Origin: Sediminibacterium sp. UBA657 | GTDB taxonomy: Bacteria; Bacteroidota; Bacteroidia; Chitinophagales; Chitinophagaceae | Direction of reading: 5' to 3' | Length of the DNA stretch: 64,000 nucleotides | NCBI GenBank assembly: GCA_002299885.1 | Contig: DBOB01000028.1 | Location: 11,516-75,515 of the forward strand | Translations under genes and position numbers: made by a program | In this document: positions 24,986-33,098 of the stretch, in pieces | Numbering within the stretch: position 1 is the stretch's first letter | Layout: the number at the start of each line of letters is the position of its first letter | Notes under the pieces: model-generated | The model's database searches: none | What the model saw: the letters and a program-made list of their open reading frames with translations, nothing else | Told to the model about the DNA's origin: nothing

Positions 24986-25771
24986 ATGGCTAAAAAAAAT
25001 GCACTCCCCCATCATTTAAAACAGTTACTTGAAAAAGGTGACTTGCAATACCAGTCTGGCATTTCAGTTGATTGTGTCATCTTTGGCTTTCATGAACAGA
25101 AGTTAAAAATTCTTCTGTTAAAGATAGATGCAGTAGATAAATGGGCGCTTCCAGGAGGCTTTATCAAGAAATCGGAACCTATTGAAGCAGCAGCTTATAG
25201 AGTGCTTAAAGAAAGAACAGGTGTTCAGCATATTTTTTTACAACAGTTTCATGTATTTGGTGATCCTGATCGTTCTGATGCCAGTGTACATCAAAAAAGA
25301 TACCTTAATTATGGTGTGAAAATTCCTAAAGACAATTGGTTGATACAAAGATTTATCACTATTGGATTTTATGCACTTATTGATTTTTCTGACGGAAATT
25401 TAAAAGCAGAAATTTCAGATGAAAATACAGCATGGATTGATATCAATAAGTTAAGCCATTTAATGATGGACCATGAGGCAATTGTTTTAAAAGCCTTAGA
25501 AGCACTTAGGTCACAACTAGCCTATTTACCTATTGGCAGGAACCTAATGCCAAAAAAATTCACCATGCCTGAATTGCAAAAACTATATGAGACTATTTTA
25601 GATCGCAAATTAGATCGAAGAAATTTTCAACGAAAAATGCTAGGCTTTGATATTTTAAATAAATTAAGTGAGATCCGCAAAGGAGGCGCACATAAAGCAC
25701 CTTTTCTTTATTCATTTAATGATAAGAAATATCAAAAAGCACTTAAAGATGGTTTATATGGCAGCTGGTAA
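24986..25771 (+). CDS. NrtR/AraR-like regulator with a degenerate NUDIX domain
   Basis: A 261-residue protein with an N-terminal NUDIX fold (about 22-160) and a C-terminal winged-helix region (about 175-250, FTMPELQKLYETILDRKLDR). The NUDIX box runs from G58 to V80, but the canonical REUxEE is RVLKER: the first catalytic Glu is V73 and the last is R77. Hydrolysis is therefore doubtful. Proteins of this architecture in Bacteroidota act as transcription factors that sense a nucleotide or sugar derivative. Likely targets are the neighbouring Gfo/Idh/MocA oxidoreductase and perhaps the convergent GH3-GH30 operon. Confidence 0.87.
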   Translation: MAKKNALPHHLKQLLEKGDLQYQSGISVDCVIFGFHEQKLKILLLKIDAVDKWALPGGFIKKSEPIEAAAYRVLKERTGVQHIFLQQFHVFGDPDRSDASVHQKRYLNYGVKIPKDNWLIQRFITIGFYALIDFSDGNLKAEISDENTAWIDINKLSHLMMDHEAIVLKALEALRSQLAYLPIGRNLMPKKFTMPELQKLYETILDRKLDRRNFQRKMLGFDILNKLSEIRKGGAHKAPFLYSFNDKKYQKALKDGLYGSW

Positions 25772-25789
25772 ATAAGTTAAATAATTCCC

Positions 25790-28066
25790 TTACTTCACCC
25801 AATTCACTTTAACAGCCTTTACATCTCTTGAATTTGGACCAACCATGATTTGAAAATCACCTGACTCCCAATCAAATTTTAGATCTGAATTATAAAATTT
25901 AAGCAACTCAGTTGTAATTTCAAAGACAACTTCCTTTGTTTCACCTGCTGCTAATTCAATTTTTTCGAAACCTTTTAATTCTTTTACAGGTCTAGTTATC
26001 GTACCCACTTCGTCTCGTATGTACAATTGAACCACTTCTTTACCAGTATAATTACCAATGTTCTTAACCGGAACTGTAACAGTTAACTTTTGATTGCCTT
26101 TCAATTTAGTTGAAGATAATTTTAAGTCCCCATATTCAAATTGTGTATAGCTTAAACCGTAACCAAATGGATATAAAGGCTCATTGGACACGTCTATATA
26201 ATTAGATTGGAATTTAGAAAACCATTTTCCAGTCAATGGACGACCTGTGTTTTTATGATTGTAATACAAAGGGATCTGTCCTACATTCTGAGGGAAGCTC
26301 ATACTTAATTTTCCAGAAGGATTGACTTTGCCCAATAAGGCATCTGCAATTGCATCTCCTGCTTCAGATCCTGCAAACCATACATCTAAAATGGCAGGTA
26401 CATTTTCATTTTCCCAATTCAATGTCAAAGGACGGCCATTGAATAAAACCAATACAACCGGCTTACCTGTTGCAACCAAGGCCTTTAATAATCGCTTTTG
26501 TGCTTCTGGGATGTCAATATTAGATTTAGATGCACTCTCTCCACTACTTTCTGCACCTTCCCCTAAAGCAGCTACAATCACATCTGCATCCGCACTAATA
26601 GCTAATGCCTCTTGAATCATAGCATCTGCAGATCGATTATCACGTGCAATATCTTTTTCAAATAATGTTTGGCGTTTTTGCATTTCAAGATCATCTTCTA
26701 AATTTGATCCCATTGCATAAACTAGTTTGCCATTATTACCTATCGCATCTGTAAGTCCTTTTAATAGACTAATTGATTTTGAATTATCAGCACCCACACT
26801 CCATGTCCCAGTCATATTTTCTTTAGCATTGGCAAGGGGCCCAACTAGGGCTATTTTTTTCCCAGCGGCAATAGGCAAAACATTGTTGTTCTTTAATAAT
26901 ACAAAACTTTGTGATGCAATCCTTCTAGCTTCAGCTCTATTTGAAGCTGTAAAAACTTCTGTTGCTGATCTTTGTTCATTACAATACCTATACGGATCAT
27001 CAAATAAACCTAATTGATATTTTGAAATCAATATACGCTCACATGCTTTATTAATTTGTGCTAAAGTCACTTTACCTTCTTGTAACGATTTTTTCATGGT
27101 ATTTAAAAAACCTTCACCTACCATATCCATATCTACTCCGGCATTCATAGACATGGCGTTCACTGTTTGTGCGTCTCCTACACCATGATTCGTCATTTCT
27201 GGAATACCAGTATAATCAGAAACTACAAAGCCATTAAATTTCCATTGCTTTCTCAATACATCATCAACAAGCCATTTATTACCAGAAGCAGGAATCCCAT
27301 CCACTTCGTTGAATGAAACCATTACAGAAGCAACGCCAGCATCCACTGCTGCTTTATATGGAGGAAAGTACTCATTGTACATTCTTACGCGACTCATGTC
27401 TGTTGTATTGTAATCTCTTCCACCTTCTGCTGCTCCATATAATGCATAATGCTTTACACAAGATAATATGGTATTAGGTGCAGCTAAATCATCTCCTTGA
27501 TAGCCATGTATCATCGCTTTTGCAATGGCACTGCTTAAAAATGCATCTTCTCCATTCCCTTCTGAAACTCTACCCCATCTTGGATCTCTGGTCAAATCAA
27601 CCATTGGAGAAAATGTCCATTGGATACCATCCGCACTTGCTTCGCTCGCTGCAATACTTGCAGAACGTTTTATCAATTCCATATCCCATGTAGCAGACAT
27701 GCCTAATGGAATAGGAAAAATTGTTTTATATCCATGTATCACATCCATTCCAAATAACAATGGAATATGCAGTCTAGAATTATTGACTGCATATTGCTGT
27801 AATTCTTTAATCTTGGTAACAGAACGAATATTAAATACCCCTCCCACTTTGCCTGCTTTTACTTTATCAGCAATATCAGAGCTACTTACAGCACCTGTTA
27901 CAAAATCACTCGATGCAGGTAAATTTAATTGTCCTAATTTTTCTTCTAATGTCATTTTAGACATCAATGTATTCACAAACTGATGCATTTTAGCATCCTT
28001 ATTTACTTGAGCAAATCCAAAAAAAACAAATAATATTCCCACTAAAGTTAAGTACACTCTTTTCAT
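25790..28066 (-). CDS. bglX: Beta-glucosidase, GH3 family (BglX type)
   Basis: A secreted 758-residue glycoside hydrolase. A signal peptide (MKRVYLTLVGILFVFFGFAQ) is followed by the GH3 TIM barrel with KHYALYGAAEGGRDYNTTDM near residue 205-224 and the nucleophile aspartate in FVVSDYTGIPE near 285. The alpha/beta sandwich and a C-terminal fibronectin III-like domain (about 660-755) complete the BglX architecture. It would release glucose or similar sugars from beta-glucosides in the periplasm. The upstream GH30 gene ends 20 bp before (28096 against 28075), so both form one operon. An ATG three codons earlier is equally possible. Confidence 0.94.
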   Translation of the reverse strand: MKRVYLTLVGILFVFFGFAQVNKDAKMHQFVNTLMSKMTLEEKLGQLNLPASSDFVTGAVSSSDIADKVKAGKVGGVFNIRSVTKIKELQQYAVNNSRLHIPLLFGMDVIHGYKTIFPIPLGMSATWDMELIKRSASIAASEASADGIQWTFSPMVDLTRDPRWGRVSEGNGEDAFLSSAIAKAMIHGYQGDDLAAPNTILSCVKHYALYGAAEGGRDYNTTDMSRVRMYNEYFPPYKAAVDAGVASVMVSFNEVDGIPASGNKWLVDDVLRKQWKFNGFVVSDYTGIPEMTNHGVGDAQTVNAMSMNAGVDMDMVGEGFLNTMKKSLQEGKVTLAQINKACERILISKYQLGLFDDPYRYCNEQRSATEVFTASNRAEARRIASQSFVLLKNNNVLPIAAGKKIALVGPLANAKENMTGTWSVGADNSKSISLLKGLTDAIGNNGKLVYAMGSNLEDDLEMQKRQTLFEKDIARDNRSADAMIQEALAISADADVIVAALGEGAESSGESASKSNIDIPEAQKRLLKALVATGKPVVLVLFNGRPLTLNWENENVPAILDVWFAGSEAGDAIADALLGKVNPSGKLSMSFPQNVGQIPLYYNHKNTGRPLTGKWFSKFQSNYIDVSNEPLYPFGYGLSYTQFEYGDLKLSSTKLKGNQKLTVTVPVKNIGNYTGKEVVQLYIRDEVGTITRPVKELKGFEKIELAAGETKEVVFEITTELLKFYNSDLKFDWESGDFQIMVGPNSRDVKAVKVNWVK

Positions 28067-28095
28067 ATATTCCATTTTATAATTTCAATTAAAGT

Positions 28096-29487
28096 TTACC
28101 AGACAATCGTTGAAGCAGATTTTTCGGGCAGCGTAAAGTTATATTTTTTCTGTTCAAAATCAATTGTAAAAACTGTTTCCTTTCCTGTATTCAAGGCAAC
28201 CAATACTTTTTTACCATCTGGTCTTTTAAAACCAATGGATTTAATTTGTGCATTAGATGATTTTGTTTGAATACGAGCAGATCCTGCTGGGATAAATGGT
28301 GCAACCTGTCCTATGATATAATAACTCACATTGCGCTTTAAATCAGATCCAGCAATGGTTAAAGCACCCAAACATTCAGTACATCCTCCAGGTGTGTGTG
28401 GGCCATATGTTGGGTCATTGGCCAAATTCCACTCCAATACCATACTACTCCAATTGGCCATGGTGCCTATGACAATATGCTCCATATGCCACATAAAATC
28501 ACCAGCAAAACTTCCTTTCGCACCCGTCCATTGTTCGGTAAAATAAATCTTCTTGTCTGGATGTGCTTGATGCAGTTTTGATAAAGCAGATTCATGGCCT
28601 AAGTATAAATGAAATGCAGAAGCACTTATAAATGACTTTGTAACTGAATCATTCAAAATTTGAATCGGATAATTTGGATTATCTGCGTTATGATCCCAGA
28701 TAACAATTTCAGTTTGTAAACCCTGCTTTTTAAACGCTGGACCTAAATGATTTTTTATAAAGGTATTTTGCTCCACTGCAGTCATTAACATACTTGGATT
28801 ATTACCCCCATGTTCTGGTTCATTTTGAATAGTGACTGCATTAATTTGTAAGCCTTCTGCTCGCATCAATTGAACGTATTTCACAAAATATTGCGCATAG
28901 GTTTCATAATATTTTGAAAGCAAGTGTCCCCCTTTAGACTTTCCATTATCTTTCATCCAAACAGGCGAACTCCACGGAGAAGCAATTAATTTTAAATTAG
29001 GCTGAATAGACTGAATCTCTTTTAAAATTGGAATTAAAAATTCCTGGTCTTTTGCGATAGTCATCTTAATTAAATCTGGATCTACTTCACCCTCCTGTAA
29101 ATCGTCATAACTAAATACAGTTGCATCCAAATCGGAAGCCCCAATACTTATTCTTAAATAATTTACATTTAAGTTATTAGGCCCTTGCTCAAAAAGCTCT
29201 TTTAAAATAGCCAATCGATTTTGAACTGGCATCTGATGCAATAAATAAGCACTACCTCCAGTTAAAGTATATCCAAAGCCTTCGATTTGTTGAAATTGAA
29301 TTTGCTCATTAAAATAAACGGTATCTGTAGAAACGATATTTTTAAGTTGCGCTTGCCCTAGCAATGGGGCGTCCATTTTATTGCGTAAAAAACGTCCATC
29401 CGAACTGGTTATTGTTTGCATGAACTGACTATGCCCATTGAGTACAATAAGCAATACCAAGCCTAAAATGAATATACCTCTTTTCAT
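28096..29487 (-). CDS. Secreted GH30-family glycosidase (glucosylceramidase / beta-1,6-glucanase type)
   Basis: A 463-residue GH30 enzyme with a signal peptide (MKRGIFILGLVLLIVLNGHSQ). The acid/base glutamate is in AVTIQNEPEHGG near residue 225 and the nucleophile glutamate in IYFTEQWTGAKG near 320, both invariant in the family. A C-terminal beta-sandwich ends STIVW. Together with the GH3 enzyme this suggests use of a beta-glucan or glucosylated lipid; beta-1,6-glucan is the most common substrate of bacterial relatives. The frame begins with TTG two codons upstream, but the ATG at 29487 starts the signal peptide. First gene of the operon. Confidence 0.93.
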   Translation of the reverse strand: MKRGIFILGLVLLIVLNGHSQFMQTITSSDGRFLRNKMDAPLLGQAQLKNIVSTDTVYFNEQIQFQQIEGFGYTLTGGSAYLLHQMPVQNRLAILKELFEQGPNNLNVNYLRISIGASDLDATVFSYDDLQEGEVDPDLIKMTIAKDQEFLIPILKEIQSIQPNLKLIASPWSSPVWMKDNGKSKGGHLLSKYYETYAQYFVKYVQLMRAEGLQINAVTIQNEPEHGGNNPSMLMTAVEQNTFIKNHLGPAFKKQGLQTEIVIWDHNADNPNYPIQILNDSVTKSFISASAFHLYLGHESALSKLHQAHPDKKIYFTEQWTGAKGSFAGDFMWHMEHIVIGTMANWSSMVLEWNLANDPTYGPHTPGGCTECLGALTIAGSDLKRNVSYYIIGQVAPFIPAGSARIQTKSSNAQIKSIGFKRPDGKKVLVALNTGKETVFTIDFEQKKYNFTLPEKSASTIVW

Positions 29488-29548
29488 AATCAATCATTTA
29501 TTACAAATAAATATACAATGAATTGTCTTAAAAAATGTAAGTTTAGGA

Positions 29549-30268
29549 ATGCAAAGCCAGCGACCTACATTTCAAATACAATTACTTGGAGACCACGCTA
29601 TTGTATACAAAATAAATACAGGGCAATTAAAGGATATTGATCCAACTTTATTAGCTTTCACCCAATTTGTAATGAATGAGAAAATCAATGGACTAAAGGA
29701 TATTATACTTGCATATGATACTTTAACATTGATCTACGATATCATTTATTTTGATTCAAATCCTTATCTATTCGCTCATACTATTTTAGAAGCATTTAAT
29801 GCATCTAAAAATAATATGGTTAGTATAGAGGAAAGATCGATCATAGAGATTCCTGTTTGTTATGATATGAGTTTAGGTATTGATCTACAAAATGCAGTCA
29901 AAGCTTCTAATTGCAGCATAGCTGAACTAGTAAAACAACATAGTGAAAAAATTTATACCGTATATTGTCTGGGTTTTTTACCAGGTTTTGCTTACATGGG
30001 AGAGGTCCCTAATGCAATTCAATTGCCAAGACATCCATCACCAAGATCAAAAGTACTTGCAGGTAGTGTGGGTATCGCAGGAAAACAGACTGGTATTTAC
30101 CCAATGAACTCTCCTGGTGGATGGCAAATTATTGGGCGCACCCCCATCAAAATATTTGATCCTACAAGTGCCTCACTCACCTTATTCAAAGCAGGAGATC
30201 AAGTAAAATTTAAGCCAATTGATTTGGAATTATTCCACACCTTAAATGCCCATGAAGATGTCGATTAA
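29549..30268 (+). CDS. pxpB: 5-oxoprolinase subunit PxpB
   Basis: A 239-residue AHS1/KipI-type subunit of the ATP-dependent 5-oxoprolinase PxpABC, which opens pyroglutamate to glutamate. Motifs are VYCLGFLPGFAYMGEVP (about 142-158), LPRHPSPRSKVLAGSVGIAG (about 163-182) and YPMNSPGGWQIIGRTP (about 187-202). The next gene starts inside its 3' end. A weak box TAAGTTTA sits 3 bp before the start codon, similar to the leaderless arrangement of other genes here. Confidence 0.94.
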   Translation: MQSQRPTFQIQLLGDHAIVYKINTGQLKDIDPTLLAFTQFVMNEKINGLKDIILAYDTLTLIYDIIYFDSNPYLFAHTILEAFNASKNNMVSIEERSIIEIPVCYDMSLGIDLQNAVKASNCSIAELVKQHSEKIYTVYCLGFLPGFAYMGEVPNAIQLPRHPSPRSKVLAGSVGIAGKQTGIYPMNSPGGWQIIGRTPIKIFDPTSASLTLFKAGDQVKFKPIDLELFHTLNAHEDVD

Positions 30269-31169
30269 AATCATCAAAAAGGGGCTTTCAGATCGCATCA
30301 TAGATGCAGGTAGGTTTGGATTTCAGCATCTGGGCATCCAACCTAGCGGACCGATGGATTTTTTATCTGCACAATTGGCGAATACAATTTTAGATAATGA
30401 TTTAAATCACCCGGTTTTTGAATTACATTTTCCTGCTTCTGTTTTTGAATTCGAAGAGGATATGTATATCTGTATTTGTGGAGCGAATTTTGTTCCAGTA
30501 ATGAATGAAAAAAGTGTTGCACTGAACATTCCAATTAAAGTTTCTCCTAAAGACCAGCTGAGTTTTCTTCAACCAATTGAAGGTCGTTCTTGCTATTTAG
30601 CATTTAAAGGCAATTTGGATGAAAGTAAAAAATGGCTCAATAGTTTTAGTAGTTTCCAAACGACTTTAAATAAAGGAGATCATTTTATCATTCACAAGGT
30701 TCCAGAAATAGCGATCTCAATCAATCCATTCAAGCAAAATACCATTCAACAGATTCAAAAGAATTTATTTAATGAGCACGAAATAAGATTCATTCCTGGA
30801 CCAGCATGGAATGATTTAGACCCCGTATCTATTCAAAAAATCATGCAATCATCATTCACGATTCATGCAAAATCCAATCGAATGGGTTTTTTATTCAATG
30901 GTCCAGCTATCCATTTATCTGCACCAACAGAATACCTTTCCAGCGCGGTGACGATGGGCACATTACAATTACTTCCAAGTGGCCAAATCATCGTGTTAAT
31001 GGCTGATCATCAAACCATTGGAGGTTATGCGAATTTGGGTCAAATAATTTTGGTAGATTTACCTAGGCTTGCACAACTAAATAACCAATGTCCATTTAAG
31101 TTAAGCATTACAAATGTTCAAACAGCACATCAACTCTACCGATCAATTCAGTCATGGTTTATGCATTGA
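30258..31169 (+). CDS. pxpC: 5-oxoprolinase subunit PxpC
   Basis: A 303-residue AHS2/KipA-type subunit (biotin-dependent carboxyltransferase-like fold). The N-terminal segment MSIKIIKKGLSDRIIDAGRF is followed by QPSGPMDFLSAQLANTIL, then FIPGPAWND near 175 and SNRMGFLFNGP near 205, the last two being family signatures. The start at 30258 overlaps pxpB by 11 bp and gives the usual N-terminus; two in-frame ATG codons lie 6 and 12 bp earlier. Works as a complex with PxpA and PxpB. Confidence 0.93.
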   Translation: MSIKIIKKGLSDRIIDAGRFGFQHLGIQPSGPMDFLSAQLANTILDNDLNHPVFELHFPASVFEFEEDMYICICGANFVPVMNEKSVALNIPIKVSPKDQLSFLQPIEGRSCYLAFKGNLDESKKWLNSFSSFQTTLNKGDHFIIHKVPEIAISINPFKQNTIQQIQKNLFNEHEIRFIPGPAWNDLDPVSIQKIMQSSFTIHAKSNRMGFLFNGPAIHLSAPTEYLSSAVTMGTLQLLPSGQIIVLMADHQTIGGYANLGQIILVDLPRLAQLNNQCPFKLSITNVQTAHQLYRSIQSWFMH

Positions 31170-31896
31170 CATCAATTGTGATATGGGAGAAGGCATGCTT
31201 AATGATGCTTCATTGATGCCATTCATTAGTAGCGCCAATATTGCTTGTGGATACCACGCTGGAAATGAGGATATCATAAAAAGAACCATCGAATTAGCAT
31301 TAGAAAATAATGTCGCAATAGGAGCACATCCTAGCTACAATGACAGAGAAAATTTTGGGCGACTATCTCAATCTATTGCATTAGTTGAACTCGCTGAATT
31401 AATTAGTGATCAAATTAGTTTATTTGAGAAGATAACAAACCAAATGGGCTGTAAGATCCATCATGTTAAATTACATGGTGCCTTATACAATGATTGTGCA
31501 AAAGATGCTTTATTAAGTAAGATTGTAGCACAAACAATACAAGCAATTGATCCTTCCATTATGTTATATGGCTTGAGTGGAAGTCATACAATTAAAGAAG
31601 CTAGAGCAATCGGTTTAAGGTCTGTGCAAGAAGTTTTTGCAGACAGGACATATCAAGCAAATGGACAGTTAACACCTAGATATTTAGACCATGCATTAAT
31701 TACAGACCCAATTGAATCGGCAAAGCAAGTATTGTCCATGGTGCTAGATCAAGAGCTTAAAGCAGATGATGGCACCATGATTACAGTAAATGCAGAAACC
31801 GTTTGTATTCATGGAGATCATGAAGCAGCGGTTGAAATTGCAAAGAATCTATTCAATACATTACAACAATACAAGATTGAAATCAAACAACCCTAA
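31114..31896 (+). CDS. pxpA: 5-oxoprolinase subunit PxpA (LamB/YcsF family)
   Basis: A LamB/YcsF protein of up to 260 residues. Signatures are IDINCDMGEG (residues 18-27 of this frame), ANIACGYHAGNED (about 38-50) and IGAHPSYNDRENFGR (about 69-83). The ATG used here adds 17 residues that overlap the pxpC coding region; family members normally begin at the residue just before DINCD. The codon at that point is ATT (31165-31167), overlapping the pxpC stop, so a rare ATT start is a real alternative. Third gene of the operon. Confidence 0.92.
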   Translation: MFKQHINSTDQFSHGLCIDINCDMGEGMLNDASLMPFISSANIACGYHAGNEDIIKRTIELALENNVAIGAHPSYNDRENFGRLSQSIALVELAELISDQISLFEKITNQMGCKIHHVKLHGALYNDCAKDALLSKIVAQTIQAIDPSIMLYGLSGSHTIKEARAIGLRSVQEVFADRTYQANGQLTPRYLDHALITDPIESAKQVLSMVLDQELKADDGTMITVNAETVCIHGDHEAAVEIAKNLFNTLQQYKIEIKQP

Positions 31897-33085
31897 TTCA
31901 AAAGCGACAGTTCCATCATTCACCGGAATAAGTTTAGGTGCCGCTTTTTTGATGGCCAATTCATCTATTGGACCGGGTTTTCTAACTCAAACTTCCTTTT
32001 ATACAGAACAACTACTCACTAGTTTTGGATTTGTAATTTTAGTTTCTATCTTACTTGATTTTGGTGCTCAAATTAATATTTGGAGAGCCATTACATTAAG
32101 TGGAATGCGGGCCCAAGAAATTGCGAATCTATTGCTTCCAGGACTTGGGTATCTTTTATCCTTATCCATTGTAGTTGGTGGATTTGCATTTAATATTGGC
32201 AATATTGCTGGTTGTGGACTTGCACTCAATTTATTAACAGGAATCAGTTTTGCAAAAGGAGCCATCTTAAGTGGTGTGATTGCCATTGTTATTTTTTGGG
32301 TAGATGAGATTGGAAAAATGTTAGATCGCCTCACCAAAATTTTAGGCATCGTAAAAATAAGTTTGACTTTATTAATTGTATATGCAGCAAACCCTCCGAT
32401 ACTTGATGCAGTGCAACATAGTTTTGTGCCAGAACAAATTTCATTACTGGCCATTGTCACCATAGTGGGTGGCACTGTGGGTGGTTATATCACCTTCTCT
32501 GGAGCACATCGATTGGTTGACGCTGGTATGGTTGGGCCTGAACATATAGGCTTTGTCACCAAAAGTGCGAGCAGGGGTATTATGATCTCTTCTTTCATGC
32601 GTTTTATTTTGTTCTTAGCTGTTGTGGGTGTGGTGTCACAAGGCGTGCATTTGGATAAAAATAATCCAGCGGCTACTGTATTTGAAACTGCAGGAGGCAG
32701 ATGGGGTTTATTTGTGTTTGGTATTGTTTTATGGAGTGCCGCTATCTCATCTGTGATAGGTGCATCCTTTACCTCCTATTCATTTATTAAAAAATTAGAT
32801 ATCCCATTTTTAAACCATGAACGATTAGCTATAAGTGGGTTTATCTTAATCTCTACATGCATATTTATCTGGATAGGGAAACCAAAAGAATTGTTACTTT
32901 TTGCAGGCTTAATAAATGGTTTTATACTACCATTTGCATTAGCCATCATGTTAATAGCTAGCAGAAAAATTCCTGTATTGAAACAATACAAATATCCATT
33001 ATGGATTGAAATAGCGGGCTGGCTTGTGGTTGCATTGATGGGTTCGATGAGTATTTATGCATTAATTGAAGCTATAAGTAAATAA
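31877..33085 (+). CDS. NRAMP-fold transporter of the 5-oxoproline operon (YcsG-like)
   Basis: A 402-residue inner-membrane protein with about eleven hydrophobic segments and the NRAMP (LeuT-like) fold. The TM1 metal motif DPGN of true NRAMP proteins is GPGF here (32-35 in SSIGPGFLTQ), and the TM6 MPHN motif is replaced by GGYITFSGAH (about 202-211). Metal transport is therefore unlikely. B. subtilis has an NRAMP homologue, YcsG, next to the same enzyme genes, so uptake of 5-oxoproline is a reasonable inference. The start chosen is a TTG at 31877, overlapping pxpA by 20 bp; no ATG fits nearby without a long overlap. Confidence 0.85.
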   Translation: MKSNNPNSKATVPSFTGISLGAAFLMANSSIGPGFLTQTSFYTEQLLTSFGFVILVSILLDFGAQINIWRAITLSGMRAQEIANLLLPGLGYLLSLSIVVGGFAFNIGNIAGCGLALNLLTGISFAKGAILSGVIAIVIFWVDEIGKMLDRLTKILGIVKISLTLLIVYAANPPILDAVQHSFVPEQISLLAIVTIVGGTVGGYITFSGAHRLVDAGMVGPEHIGFVTKSASRGIMISSFMRFILFLAVVGVVSQGVHLDKNNPAATVFETAGGRWGLFVFGIVLWSAAISSVIGASFTSYSFIKKLDIPFLNHERLAISGFILISTCIFIWIGKPKELLLFAGLINGFILPFALAIMLIASRKIPVLKQYKYPLWIEIAGWLVVALMGSMSIYALIEAISK

Positions 33086-33098
33086 TCGACTATTTTAA

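Noticed and set aside
27525..27983. Plus-strand open frame of 152 codons inside the GH3 gene
   Set aside because: Antisense to well-supported GH3 sequence; no family pattern and no promoter.
32068..32475. Minus-strand open frame of 135 codons inside the NRAMP-fold gene
   Set aside because: Antisense to membrane-spanning sequence that itself fits the transporter fold.
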